A stretch of 64,000 bases of DNA from Alphaproteobacteria bacterium (lineage in GTDB: Bacteria; Pseudomonadota; Alphaproteobacteria; Caulobacterales; Hyphomonadaceae). The position numbers and the translations under genes are program-made. Below the pieces are notes generated by a model. That model searched no databases and was not told the DNA's origin. It saw nothing but the letters and a program-made list of their open reading frames with translations. This document shows positions 18,487-27,575 of this stretch, in pieces (the first letter of the stretch is position 1; each line of letters begins with the position of its first letter). The stretch covers positions 27,764-91,763 of the forward strand of contig JAAANZ010000027.1 in assembly GCA_009909065.1 (NCBI GenBank). The letters are read 5' to 3'.

Positions 18487-18536
18487 ACGGAAATTCCCGT
18501 CATGAAGTTGACATTTCCGTCCGCTAAGGCGTGATG
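18487..18536 (+). promoter_or_regulatory. candidate pal promoter with an inverted repeat
   Basis: In the 142-base gap between tolB and pal, ACGGAAAT (18487-18494) and ATTTCCGT (18513-18520) form a perfect 8-bp inverted repeat around 18 bases. A perfect -35 hexamer TTGACA (18508-18513) overlaps the right arm. The expected -10 near 18531-18536 (GTGATG) is poor. This could give pal its own promoter with an overlapping operator, so that Pal is made in excess of the upstream Tol proteins. Confidence 0.4.
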
Positions 18537-18571
18537 CGGACCGAGGCAGTAGCAATCTGGAGCGTTCAGAC

Positions 18572-19156
18572 ATGAATGATTTTCTGAAGACAGTGGCGGC
18601 GAGTGCGATCCTGCTCGGGCTCGGGGCCTGCGCTTCGCAACCCGAGCCGGCTGAGACGGAAGTGGCCGAAGCGCCCGAGCCGGTGGTCGTTGAGGAAACC
18701 GAGACCGAAACGAACACGACAACCCGCAGCACCGTGACCGAGGAGCCGGCCGAACCGGTCCGCGAAGCCTATTCCGGCCCGAAGCCCGGTTCACTGGCCG
18801 ATTTCCGCGTCAATGTCGGCGAAAGGGTCTATTTCGATCTCGACCAGTCGCGTCTCGATGCCGATGACCGTGAGATTCTCAAGCGCCAGGCCGCCTGGCT
18901 GCAGTCTTATCCTGAAGCCCGCATCATGGTGGCCGGCAATTGCGACGAGCGCGGAACGCGTGAATACAATCTCGCACTCGGCGAACGCCGCGCGGCGACC
19001 GTGAAGGACTATCTGGTCAGCCTGGGCGTCGATCCCGCGCGGATTGACACGATTTCCTATGGCAAGGAGCGCCCGATCGCCGAAGGATCCAATGAACGTG
19101 CCTGGGCGCTCAACCGGAACGGCTTTACACAGATCCTGTCCGGCGCCACCGGCTGA
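18572..19156 (+). CDS. pal: peptidoglycan-associated lipoprotein Pal
   Basis: A 194-residue outer-membrane lipoprotein. The signal ends at the lipobox LGAC (Cys about residue 20). A Glu/Thr-rich linker follows, then an OmpA-like peptidoglycan-binding domain from about residue 85 with YFDLDQSRLDADDREIL, CDERGTREYNLALGERRA and ISYGKERP. Pal anchors the outer membrane to the cell wall and is the partner of TolB. In alphaproteobacteria it is often essential. The gene has its own candidate promoter. Confidence 0.97.
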   Translation: MNDFLKTVAASAILLGLGACASQPEPAETEVAEAPEPVVVEETETETNTTTRSTVTEEPAEPVREAYSGPKPGSLADFRVNVGERVYFDLDQSRLDADDREILKRQAAWLQSYPEARIMVAGNCDERGTREYNLALGERRAATVKDYLVSLGVDPARIDTISYGKERPIAEGSNERAWALNRNGFTQILSGATG

Positions 19157-19186
19157 GCCGGAGATTCATCCTGTTAAGTGTATCAT

Positions 19187-19219
19187 GCGGCCGGGCTGCC
19201 ACATTTTGGCCCCGGCCGC
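19187..19219 (+). terminator. hairpin between pal and cpoB
   Basis: GCGGCCGGG (19187-19195) and CCCGGCCGC (19211-19219) form a perfect 9-bp GC stem over a 15-base loop. Only a weak T-rich tail follows. It probably attenuates or processes the message after pal, lowering cpoB-tilS expression relative to pal. Confidence 0.6.
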
Positions 19220-19236
19220 TGTCTTATGTAATCCCC

Positions 19237-20223
19237 ATGTCACCACTACGATTCCTCCTTGCCTCGTCATGTGTCTTCGCGATGGCCGCCGGCAGCGCGA
19301 ACGCACAATCGGCCCCCATCCGCCAGGGTGTCACCAATACCCAGATTGCCGATCGTACACGCCAGCTGCAGCAGGAGAATGCCGATCTCAGGCTGAAAAT
19401 CTCCGATCTGCGCCGCGAGGTCTCGCAACTGACCGGAAAGGTCGAGACACTCGAATTCCTGCTCAGCCAGACGCGCGACGAGATCAACCGCATGCAGGGC
19501 GATGACAAGGAGATCGGGCGCCAGCTGTCCGAGATCCAGACCCGTCTCGACAGCCTGAACGAGACGGTCTCGGCGCTTGAGGCACGCCGCGCCGCCGGGC
19601 CGGAACGCGTGGTCACGGCGCGCTCGGACGACGGCACGACCACACGCCGTGTCGTGCGCCGGGCCGACCCGTCGCCGTCTGGCGGCGAAGCCCAAGCCGG
19701 GCCTGAAAACGGAGCCGGGGACCCGCAGGGCGAAAATGAGCCGCAGGACCCGCCGGATGAGACGCGCCCGGCCGGTGCCGAGCCGCCGGGCCAGACCGGC
19801 TCGCTGGGCACCATTTCCGCGGAAGACCTGCCCGGCGAGGCCGGCGAGTTGTTTTCCGAGGCCAAGTCGCGGTTGCTGCAGTTCGATTATGCCGGCGCCG
19901 AGGTCGCCTTCAGAGCCTTCCTGGACGCGTTCGGTGATGACCCGCAGGCGGGCGAGGCGCAATACTGGCTGGGTGAGGTGCTGTATCAGCAGGACCAGTA
20001 TGAAGCCTCCGGGGCGGCCTATACCGAAATGATCCAGACCTATCCGGACGATCCGCGCGCGCCCGATGCGCTGGTGAAACTGGCCCGCTCGATGCGCCTT
20101 GTCGGAAATGCGGACAAGGCCTGCTCCGCGCTCGACCTCCTGCCGCGCAAGTATCCCGAAGCCTCCAGCGTGACGATGAACCTGGCGGCGGTGGAACGCA
20201 ACCGCTCATCCTGCGGCGAGTGA
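19237..20223 (+). CDS. cpoB: cell division coordinator CpoB (YbgF), TPR protein
   Basis: A 328-residue periplasmic protein. The signal peptide ends around ANAQS (residue 24-25). A coiled coil follows (residues about 35-120, rich in Leu/Arg/Glu heptads), then a Pro/Gly/Glu-rich linker, then C-terminal tetratricopeptide repeats (AGELFSEAKSRLLQFDYAGAEVAF, AQYWLGEVLYQQDQYEASGAAY). CpoB links peptidoglycan synthesis with Tol-driven outer-membrane constriction. It closes the tol-pal set and overlaps tilS by the sequence GTGA, so tilS translation is coupled. Confidence 0.93.
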   Translation: MSPLRFLLASSCVFAMAAGSANAQSAPIRQGVTNTQIADRTRQLQQENADLRLKISDLRREVSQLTGKVETLEFLLSQTRDEINRMQGDDKEIGRQLSEIQTRLDSLNETVSALEARRAAGPERVVTARSDDGTTTRRVVRRADPSPSGGEAQAGPENGAGDPQGENEPQDPPDETRPAGAEPPGQTGSLGTISAEDLPGEAGELFSEAKSRLLQFDYAGAEVAFRAFLDAFGDDPQAGEAQYWLGEVLYQQDQYEASGAAYTEMIQTYPDDPRAPDALVKLARSMRLVGNADKACSALDLLPRKYPEASSVTMNLAAVERNRSSCGE

Positions 20224-21386
20224 GCCGGCCGGGACCAGGCTCTCTCTGCGAGACAGCGCTTCGCGAGCTGGTCGGAGACTGCGAGGCCCCGCTCGCGCTG
20301 GCCGTGTCCGGCGGCGGCGATTCCACCGCGCTCCTGCACATGATCGCCGCAGCCTGTCGCGGGCAGCGCAAACTGGTGTGTTTCACGGTGGATCACGGGT
20401 TGCGAGACGCGGCGCGCGAAGAGGCGGCCTTTGTGGCCTCGGCGTGTCGGCGGCTGGGTGTCATGCACCGGCGCCTGGCCTGGAAACAGCCGCGCGCCCG
20501 GCAGGCCGAGGCGCGCAAGGCTCGCCATCGCCTTCTGGCCGCGGCTGCGCGCGAGGCCGGCGCGGGCCATCTCCTCACGGGGCATACGCGCGACGACCAG
20601 GATGAAACCTTCCTGATGCGCGCCCGGCAGGGGTCGGGCTGGTTCGGCCTGGCGGGCATGGACCCGCTCGCGCTGTCGCCCGCCTGGCCCGAGGGGCGCG
20701 AGGTGCGTGTCGTGCGCCCGCTCCTGGGAGTATCGCGCGCCGGGCTGCGTGACTGGCTGCGCGAACAGGGCCATGACTGGCGCGACGACCCGAGCAATGA
20801 CGACCCGGCCTATGAGCGCGTGCGTATGCGCCGGCTCCTGGACGCGGCCCCCGGTCTTGCCGGCCGGGTTCGTGCAAGCCGCGAGAAGCTGGAGACGCTG
20901 CGGCGGGCCGAACTGGGACGGCTGTCGCGTCTCATCTCCAGCCGCGTGAGGGCGCGCGCCGATGGCAGTGTCTGGCTGGACCCGCGGCATGTCCCTCCGG
21001 AAACCTGCCAGAGACTTCTCGGCGCGCTCATCCAGGTGGCCGCCGGCCATGCCCGTGCGCCGCGGGGCGATGGGCTGCGCGCCTTGACGCGCGAGATTGT
21101 CGCGGGCGGGCCGCAACGGCCCGGAACGCTCGCCGGCGCATGGATTGCAAGGCAGGGGGCGGCAGTCATGCTTGCGCGCGATCCCGGCCTTGTTCCGTCG
21201 CCGCCATTGTCCGGCGACACGGTCTGGGATGGACGGTTCGTGCGCGCGCCCGGTCAGTCCCCGCCGGCGCCGGAAACGGCCATGTCGCGGCGCGGCCTGC
21301 CGCCCGAGCCGGCCGGCTGGTGCGCGCTTGCTGGGCAGAGACTGGAAGAAATGAGCAATTGCTGGCAGATTTTGTCACGATTGTAA
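20220..21386 (+). CDS. tilS: tRNA(Ile)-lysidine synthase
   Basis: A 388-residue ATP-pyrophosphatase-fold enzyme. The PP-loop SGGGDSTAL lies near residues 30-38, and the downstream HTRDDQDETFLMR and DWRDDPSN motifs are those of TilS. It converts cytidine 34 to lysidine in tRNA-Ile(CAU) so that AUA is read as isoleucine rather than methionine; the enzyme is normally essential. It starts with GTG inside the cpoB stop (GTGA overlap). The C-terminal domain is divergent, as usual. Confidence 0.93.
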   Translation: MSRPGPGSLCETALRELVGDCEAPLALAVSGGGDSTALLHMIAAACRGQRKLVCFTVDHGLRDAAREEAAFVASACRRLGVMHRRLAWKQPRARQAEARKARHRLLAAAAREAGAGHLLTGHTRDDQDETFLMRARQGSGWFGLAGMDPLALSPAWPEGREVRVVRPLLGVSRAGLRDWLREQGHDWRDDPSNDDPAYERVRMRRLLDAAPGLAGRVRASREKLETLRRAELGRLSRLISSRVRARADGSVWLDPRHVPPETCQRLLGALIQVAAGHARAPRGDGLRALTREIVAGGPQRPGTLAGAWIARQGAAVMLARDPGLVPSPPLSGDTVWDGRFVRAPGQSPPAPETAMSRRGLPPEPAGWCALAGQRLEEMSNCWQILSRL

Positions 21387-21470
21387 CAGCGGGTGCGGCG
21401 AGATGGAGTCGTCAACCGGGACATGGACCACTATGTTCAGGTCAGCAGTCCGAAACAGGAAGAACCGGAA

Positions 21471-23399
<1,929 letters not shown>

Positions 23400-23431
23400 C
23401 GGTCCTGTCGTAAAAACTACGCTTGCAAGAC

Positions 23432-23460
23432 GGAGCGCAGCCTTTACTAGGCTGCGCTCC
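23432..23460 (+). promoter_or_regulatory. perfect 11-bp hairpin ending at a start codon
   Basis: GGAGCGCAGCC (23432-23442), a 7-base loop and GGCTGCGCTCC (23450-23460) form a perfect stem. The next base is the A of the ATG at 23461. The hairpin could serve as the ftsH terminator, but no T-run follows. Its position removes any ordinary ribosome site from the lipoprotein gene, so it may control that gene's translation. Confidence 0.6.
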
Positions 23461-24051
23461 ATGTCGTTTCGCCAAGCCTTTTTCATTCCGGTTGCCGTAT
23501 CGCTGGCCCTGGCGGCGTGCGGTGGCCCGTCAACGCCGGGTCAATTGCCGGACGGCGCCTTCTGGCAGGCCATCGCGCCGGCCTGCGGTGACATCTATGA
23601 GGGCGAAATGCTCAGCGATGAGCCGATGGACCGGGAATGGCAGAATGCCGGCATCTTCCTGGAAATCACCGAATGCTCCGGCGACGGGATCGAAATGGTG
23701 TTCCAGGTCGGCGAGGATCGCAGCCGAAGCTGGCGGCTGACACCCGTCGGAAATGATATCGATTTCCGGATCGAGCGCGCCGAAGGCACGGGGCCGGGGG
23801 TCAGCGGTTATGGAGGCGTCTCCTCGCAGGGCCCCGATTCGCTGGTGCAGGTCTTCCCGATCGATGCGCGGACAAAGGAAATGTTCAGGCAAAAGGGGCT
23901 GATGCTCGCGCTCGAGAATGTCTGGACGCTGGAGGCGGACCCGGAGGCCGAAACCCTCACTTACGAGGTCGAGCGTATCGCCAATGGCCGGCGGATGCGT
24001 TTCGACCTGTCGGCGCCCTATAGGCGCGAAGACATGACCGGCGCAGACTGA
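23461..24051 (+). CDS. putative lipoprotein of unknown function
   Basis: A 196-residue protein I do not recognise. MSFRQAFFIPVAVSLALAACGG is a lipoprotein signal with lipobox LAAC, which fixes the start at 23461. The mature part contains two further cysteines (ACGD near 41 and ECSG near 72) that may pair, and alternates charged and hydrophobic residues as in a beta-sandwich. It directly follows ftsH. No Shine-Dalgarno sequence is visible because a perfect hairpin occupies that position. Its last bases face the truncated MmcQ/YjbR gene. Confidence 0.72.
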   Translation: MSFRQAFFIPVAVSLALAACGGPSTPGQLPDGAFWQAIAPACGDIYEGEMLSDEPMDREWQNAGIFLEITECSGDGIEMVFQVGEDRSRSWRLTPVGNDIDFRIERAEGTGPGVSGYGGVSSQGPDSLVQVFPIDARTKEMFRQKGLMLALENVWTLEADPEAETLTYEVERIANGRRMRFDLSAPYRREDMTGAD

Positions 24052-24059
24052 CGCGGAGC

Positions 24060-24283
24060 CTCTGGCCGCAGCACCGGGATGATCGGGGTTTTCGGCCTGC
24101 CAGGCTTTCAGCCCGTAAGGCCTGGGCGTCGGCATCGACCTGCGTCGCCCACCAACACCACATCCTGCCAGGGGCCTTCAGGTTCGGCTTGCCCCAGGAC
24201 AGAGCCTCTTCAACGCGTGGCAGGTCCAGCGCCAGCGCGAAGGCCTTCAGCTCCTCCCAGCCCGCCATCCTCATCGCGTTCAC
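24060..24283 (-). pseudogene. truncated MmcQ/YjbR-like gene
   Basis: The first 45 or so codons from ATG 24283 read MAGWEELKAFALALDLPRVEE, then a segment SWGKPNLKAPGRMWCWW that resembles the start of MmcQ/YjbR-family (CyaY-like fold) proteins, usually 110-120 residues. After VDADAQAL the similarity stops, and the remaining codons look like random, Arg/Ser-rich sequence running into the 3' end of the lipoprotein gene. I see no other frame that restores the domain. It looks like a gene cut short by a rearrangement. The start overlaps the stop of the small gene upstream (ATGA). Confidence 0.5.
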
Positions 24284-24444
24284 CCTCCGGCGGGCACTTC
24301 GGTGAAGCGTCCGCTATCGGCGGCGAGGCGTTTCAGCGTTTCGGCCGGGGCAAACCGGTCATCCCCGGCGCCAAGCCGCTCCATCGTGGTCATAACAGCG
24401 CGGGCGCCGACCTCATCAGGGGTGAAACTCACGGCCTCGCTCAT
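24280..24444 (-). CDS. small hypothetical protein (54 residues)
   Basis: A short frame encoding MSEAVSFTPDEVGARAVMTT and onward to FTEVPAGG. I recognise no family. It sits between the serine hydrolase and the truncated MmcQ/YjbR-like gene on the same strand, overlapping the latter by four bases, which suggests a real coupled reading frame. Codon use fits the neighbourhood. An in-frame ATG at 24513 would overlap the end of the hydrolase gene and is less likely. Function unknown. Confidence 0.45.
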   Translation of the reverse strand: MSEAVSFTPDEVGARAVMTTMERLGAGDDRFAPAETLKRLAADSGRFTEVPAGG

Positions 24445-24472
24445 CGCATTGTCTTCCGGTGTTCGGTTGCGT

Positions 24473-25675
24473 TCAGCGCACCCAGGCGCCCGGCGCATTG
24501 GTGCGATAGCCAAGCGCGCGATAGGCCGCGTCGATCAGGCTCTGGCCGCGCGCATTGACCAGCAGGCCGGCGCCCATGCGGTTCATCGTGTAGCTGAAGG
24601 CCAGGCCGCATTCGGGATCGGCAAAACCGATCGAGCCGCCCGCGCCGACATGACCGAAAGCGGCCTCGCCCAGGATCGCCGTCATCTGCTCGCCCATGGG
24701 CAGGGCGCGATTGTCCATCGATTTCATGAAACCGGACGCAAACCGCGTCGGCGCCAGCAGGGTCGCATCGCGCGATGTGGCCACCGAGACCCGCGACATG
24801 TGCGCAAGCCGGTCCTTCGAGACCAGGGAGCCGTCATTGACCGCGAGCGGCGTGTACATGGCGACCTGGCCGCGCGCATTCGAGATGCCGCCGGCGCCGC
24901 CGATTTCGGCCCTGTGCGCGGCCGGGTCGTTCGGTGACCAGCCGCCATTGTTCAGGAAGGACAGCGCCTGTATCGAGTCCGGCGCCGCCAGCAGGTTCTG
25001 TGCAAACTCGCTCAGCTCATCGTCCGGATCGGGCATGAAGGGGATTATCGGCGCGATATGGGGATCGCAACCTTGCGGCAGGCCGATCCAGAAGCGCGCG
25101 CCGGTCGGGCCGGCCACCTCATCGGCGAAGAACCGGCCGAGGGATTTGCCCGAGACGCGGCGGACCAGTTCGCCCACCGTCCAGCCGAAATTGACCATGT
25201 GATAGCCATTGCGCGTGCCCGGCTCCCAGAAAGGTTCTTCATCCTCCATCCGAGAGACCATGTAGTCCCAGTCGAGGAAACCGCCCTCGCGCACCGGCGC
25301 GCGCAGGGCGGGCAGGGCGCTCTCATGGTTCAGCATCATCTGGACGGTGGTCCTGTCCTTGCCGTGCCGGCCGAATTCCGGCCAGTAATCGGTGACGGGC
25401 GCGTGCAGTTTCAACTCGCCCCGGTCGATGAGGATATGGGCGCACAGCGCCGTGGCGGCCTTGGTGCAGGAGAACACGATGGAGACCGTATCCTCGCTCC
25501 AGGGCTCGCCGCTGTCCTGATCGGCCGTCCCGCCCCAGAGGTCGACCCGCGTTTCCCCATTCACCGACAGGCACACGCTGGCGCCGACCTCGCCGCGTTC
25601 GGCGAAATTGCGCTCGAATGCTTCTTTCAGCTCCGCGAATTTCGGATCGCAATACCCCTGAATGCTGGCGCTCAT
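24473..25675 (-). CDS. serine hydrolase of the beta-lactamase / EstB (class C-like) family
   Basis: A 400-residue protein with the penicillin-binding/beta-lactamase fold. The nucleophile motif S-x-x-K is SCTK (Ser69, Lys72) and the second-motif tyrosine is in NGYHMVNFG (Tyr159). There is no clear signal peptide, so it is likely cytoplasmic. The sequence resembles family VIII esterases (EstB-like) and LACTB-type proteins rather than true beta-lactamases; expected activity is hydrolysis of short-chain esters or amides. It diverges from a TetR gene with a 128-base shared control region, so the regulator probably acts on it. Confidence 0.88.
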   Translation of the reverse strand: MSASIQGYCDPKFAELKEAFERNFAERGEVGASVCLSVNGETRVDLWGGTADQDSGEPWSEDTVSIVFSCTKAATALCAHILIDRGELKLHAPVTDYWPEFGRHGKDRTTVQMMLNHESALPALRAPVREGGFLDWDYMVSRMEDEEPFWEPGTRNGYHMVNFGWTVGELVRRVSGKSLGRFFADEVAGPTGARFWIGLPQGCDPHIAPIIPFMPDPDDELSEFAQNLLAAPDSIQALSFLNNGGWSPNDPAAHRAEIGGAGGISNARGQVAMYTPLAVNDGSLVSKDRLAHMSRVSVATSRDATLLAPTRFASGFMKSMDNRALPMGEQMTAILGEAAFGHVGAGGSIGFADPECGLAFSYTMNRMGAGLLVNARGQSLIDAAYRALGYRTNAPGAWVR

Positions 25676-25747
25676 CGCCTGCCTCCTCCCGGCTTGTTTT
25701 CGCGCGACTATGCGCGCGCGCGCCGCCGGCTGGCAAGCATTGCAGAG

Positions 25748-25779
25748 CTTGACGCAAAGGCAGGGGCTGTCGCATCAAG
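25748..25779. promoter_or_regulatory. imperfect palindrome upstream of tetR-type gene, candidate operator
   Basis: CTTGACGCAAAGGCA and its partner half (read on the other strand CTTGATGCGACAGCC) agree at 10 of 15 positions around a 2-base centre. The site lies in the divergent control region of the hydrolase and the TetR regulator, about 25 bases before the regulator's start, where TetR proteins usually bind for autoregulation. Confidence 0.4.
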
Positions 25780-25803
25780 ACGGGCTGCGAATGGAGGCGC
25801 CCC

Positions 25804-26421
25804 TTGAGTTCCCGTTTCCCGGTCCGAGAGAGGAAGAAGGCCCGATCGCGTGAGGCGCTGATCGCGGCGGCGCGCGAACTGTTTCATGCGCGCGGTTATG
25901 AGCAGACGACGCTGGAAGAGGTGGCCGAACGCGCCGGCCTGCATGTGCAGACGCTCTACCGCCATTTCGCCACCAAGCAGGAGCTGGCGCTGGCAGGCGA
26001 CCGGATCTGGCTGGAGCGGTTCCGCCGCGAGATCACCGATCCGCAGCGCTCGGGCGACACGTTCAGCTTCTGGCGCGCCTGGCTGGGCCGCGCGATCGAT
26101 GCCCTCACCCCCGAAGGCGACCGCGAATATAAGCGTCACCTGAAGATGCGCTCGGCCTCGCCGCACATACTGGGCGCGCTCTGGGCGGTGCAGGCGGAAT
26201 ATGAGGATCTGCTCACCGCATCCCTGGCCCGCGATTTCGGCCTGCCGGCAGACGGCGCCGGCGCGCCGCGCCTGGTGGCCGGCATGCTGGTCGCGGGGAA
26301 CGGCTATGTGCTGCGCCGCTATGAGGAAGAGGAAATCGACCTCAAGGCCATGTCGCTGCAGGTGATCGACGAAGTCGAAGCCATGGCCGGCCCCATGGTG
26401 AAGCGCCGCGAAACAGCTTGA
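25804..26421 (+). CDS. TetR/AcrR family transcriptional regulator
   Basis: A 205-residue regulator. The N-terminal helix-turn-helix is clear: ALIAAARELFHARGYEQTTL, then EVAERAGLHVQTLYRHFATK (about residues 18-60). The C-terminal helical domain would bind a small ligand. I take the TTG at 25804 as start because GGAGG lies six bases upstream and the homology begins just after; there is no ATG nearby. It is divergent from the EstB-like hydrolase and probably represses it and itself. The segment after its stop changes abruptly in composition. Confidence 0.9.
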   Translation: MSSRFPVRERKKARSREALIAAARELFHARGYEQTTLEEVAERAGLHVQTLYRHFATKQELALAGDRIWLERFRREITDPQRSGDTFSFWRAWLGRAIDALTPEGDREYKRHLKMRSASPHILGALWAVQAEYEDLLTASLARDFGLPADGAGAPRLVAGMLVAGNGYVLRRYEEEEIDLKAMSLQVIDEVEAMAGPMVKRRETA

Positions 26422-26440
26422 CAGGCAGGCAGAGCATCAT

Positions 26441-26662
26441 TCGGCCGCAGCTCTCGCCGCGAGCATCATTAACAATGGAGGCACGCTGCTGGCGCAAGTC
26501 CACAATCGTCCTGAGATCGGATACTCATCCACTAACGATAAAGTGAAACGAAGCCCATCTGATGGTGACTGGATTGGTTTCGACACCTTGACAGATCCTC
26601 TTAAGTACGGGGCCCCTGATGGATTTGCAATGTATATTCTTGCCCCCCCTTCTAACCTATGA
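26441..26662 (+). pseudogene. C-terminal fragment of a JAMM/DUF4329-like toxin tip
   Basis: Just after tetR, a frame without a start codon encodes about 73 residues ending at TGA 26660-26662. It contains LLAQVHNRPEIGYSS, then KRSPSDGDWIGFD and finally MYILAPPSNL. The spacing His-Asn-x-Pro ... Pro-Ser-x-x-Asp-Trp resembles the end of the JAMM-like peptidase domains found at the tips of Rhs and other polymorphic toxins (second metal His replaced by Arg here). No N-terminal part or start is present, so this is a severed fragment. Base composition is clearly lower in GC than the flanking genes. Family assignment is by motif pattern only. Confidence 0.5.
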
Positions 26663-26687
26663 GAGCCTTACTTTGTGACCAGCAAGG

Positions 26688-26708
26688 GGAGGTTTGATCA
26701 TGGATTGA
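26688..26708 (+). other. strong ribosome site and ATG followed by in-frame TGA
   Basis: AGGGGAGG is followed after six bases by ATG 26700-26702. That ATG is in the same frame as the gene starting at 26727, but its third codon is TGA (26706-26708). The codons after it (Trp-Asp-Asp-Val-Ser-Asp, then the Met at 26727) read on smoothly. This looks like the original start, inactivated by a nonsense change. Confidence 0.6.
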
Positions 26709-26726
26709 TGGGATGATGTTTCGGAT

Positions 26727-27575
26727 ATGGCAATTGACCTCGCTAATGATGCTCTGAATTTCGAGCATCGGCGGCAATTTCTGAAAGACATTGGCAATGA
26801 CTTCGGCAACAGCGTCAATGGCACGACCGGCTTTGGATCGGGCGGTAGAAACTGGGGTATGGAGAGCTTTTACTGCGATGATGAAGAGGAGCCGCCGAGT
26901 GTTCAGGAGCCGGTAATCGTCTTGGAGCAACGGATTGAAGAAGATTCGTGGAATGATCTTCGATATCTGGATACGGTCGTCGTCACAGGCTACGAGCAAG
27001 GTCCGTTCGGATTTGGTAGCGGTGGTGGCGGCGGGGGTGACGAAGGCGAAAGTGATGATCCGCAGGAGCGAAATGATTGTTCCGGCATTCAAAGCGACGT
27101 TTACCCGGAGCGTTATCCCGAAGAAGTGGGCGCTCAAGACTTGGAAGAAGCAGCCCAACGAGCGTTTGACCTAATCCACGAGGAGGTTGGCGCTGAAACT
27201 GAGCAAGAGATTGTGTACGGAATCTATACGAATGCTGACGGTGAGGTATCAATCGAACGCATAAAAGCAGGTCCAATTTGTGACCGGTTTGATGGCGAAT
27301 CTGCTCGTGTCGTCTTCTTCCCGATCGAGATGTTTGATTCGTCGCTCGGGAAGCTTGTTGGTTGGGTGCACAATCAATTCAGCGAACCCGATCCAAGCGC
27401 CGGTGATGTTGAATTGCATCAACGCATACTCGAACATTACGTCGCAAATTTATACGCAAGCGAAAATCTCGTGATGTTTATAGGACAAATGAGCTGGCAA
27501 TCTGGGGACGCGATGGAATTGAATGCCTTTGCGGACGTGGAGTCCGAGAATGTTTTTGATCGAAAGAACCTCTAA
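26727..27575 (+). CDS. putative polymorphic-toxin C-terminal module, possibly decaying
   Basis: A 282-residue protein without signal peptide. Residues about 75-110 read LDTVVVTGYEQ followed by a Gly-rich run, a linker I associate with the junction before Rhs-type toxin tips. The C-terminal half has EIVYGIYTNADGEVS, then LVGWVHNQFSEPDPSAGD, which matches the JAMM/DUF4329 order (Glu; His-x-His; Ser-x-x-Asp) except that the second His is Gln. No Rhs core precedes it. The good ribosome site belongs to an upstream ATG blocked by a TGA, so expression from 26727 is doubtful. Codon use is AT-richer than the chromosome around it, suggesting transfer. Function inferred, not shown. Confidence 0.5.
   Translation: MAIDLANDALNFEHRRQFLKDIGNDFGNSVNGTTGFGSGGRNWGMESFYCDDEEEPPSVQEPVIVLEQRIEEDSWNDLRYLDTVVVTGYEQGPFGFGSGGGGGGDEGESDDPQERNDCSGIQSDVYPERYPEEVGAQDLEEAAQRAFDLIHEEVGAETEQEIVYGIYTNADGEVSIERIKAGPICDRFDGESARVVFFPIEMFDSSLGKLVGWVHNQFSEPDPSAGDVELHQRILEHYVANLYASENLVMFIGQMSWQSGDAMELNAFADVESENVFDRKNL

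Noticed and set aside
17014..18732. 572-codon minus-strand frame opposite tolB
   Set aside because: tolB on the plus strand is full length with a signal peptide and propeller repeats.
26952..26990. VVVTG motif as evidence of a TonB-dependent receptor plug
   Set aside because: No signal peptide, no beta-barrel and far too short; the motif fits the linker before Rhs-type tips better.
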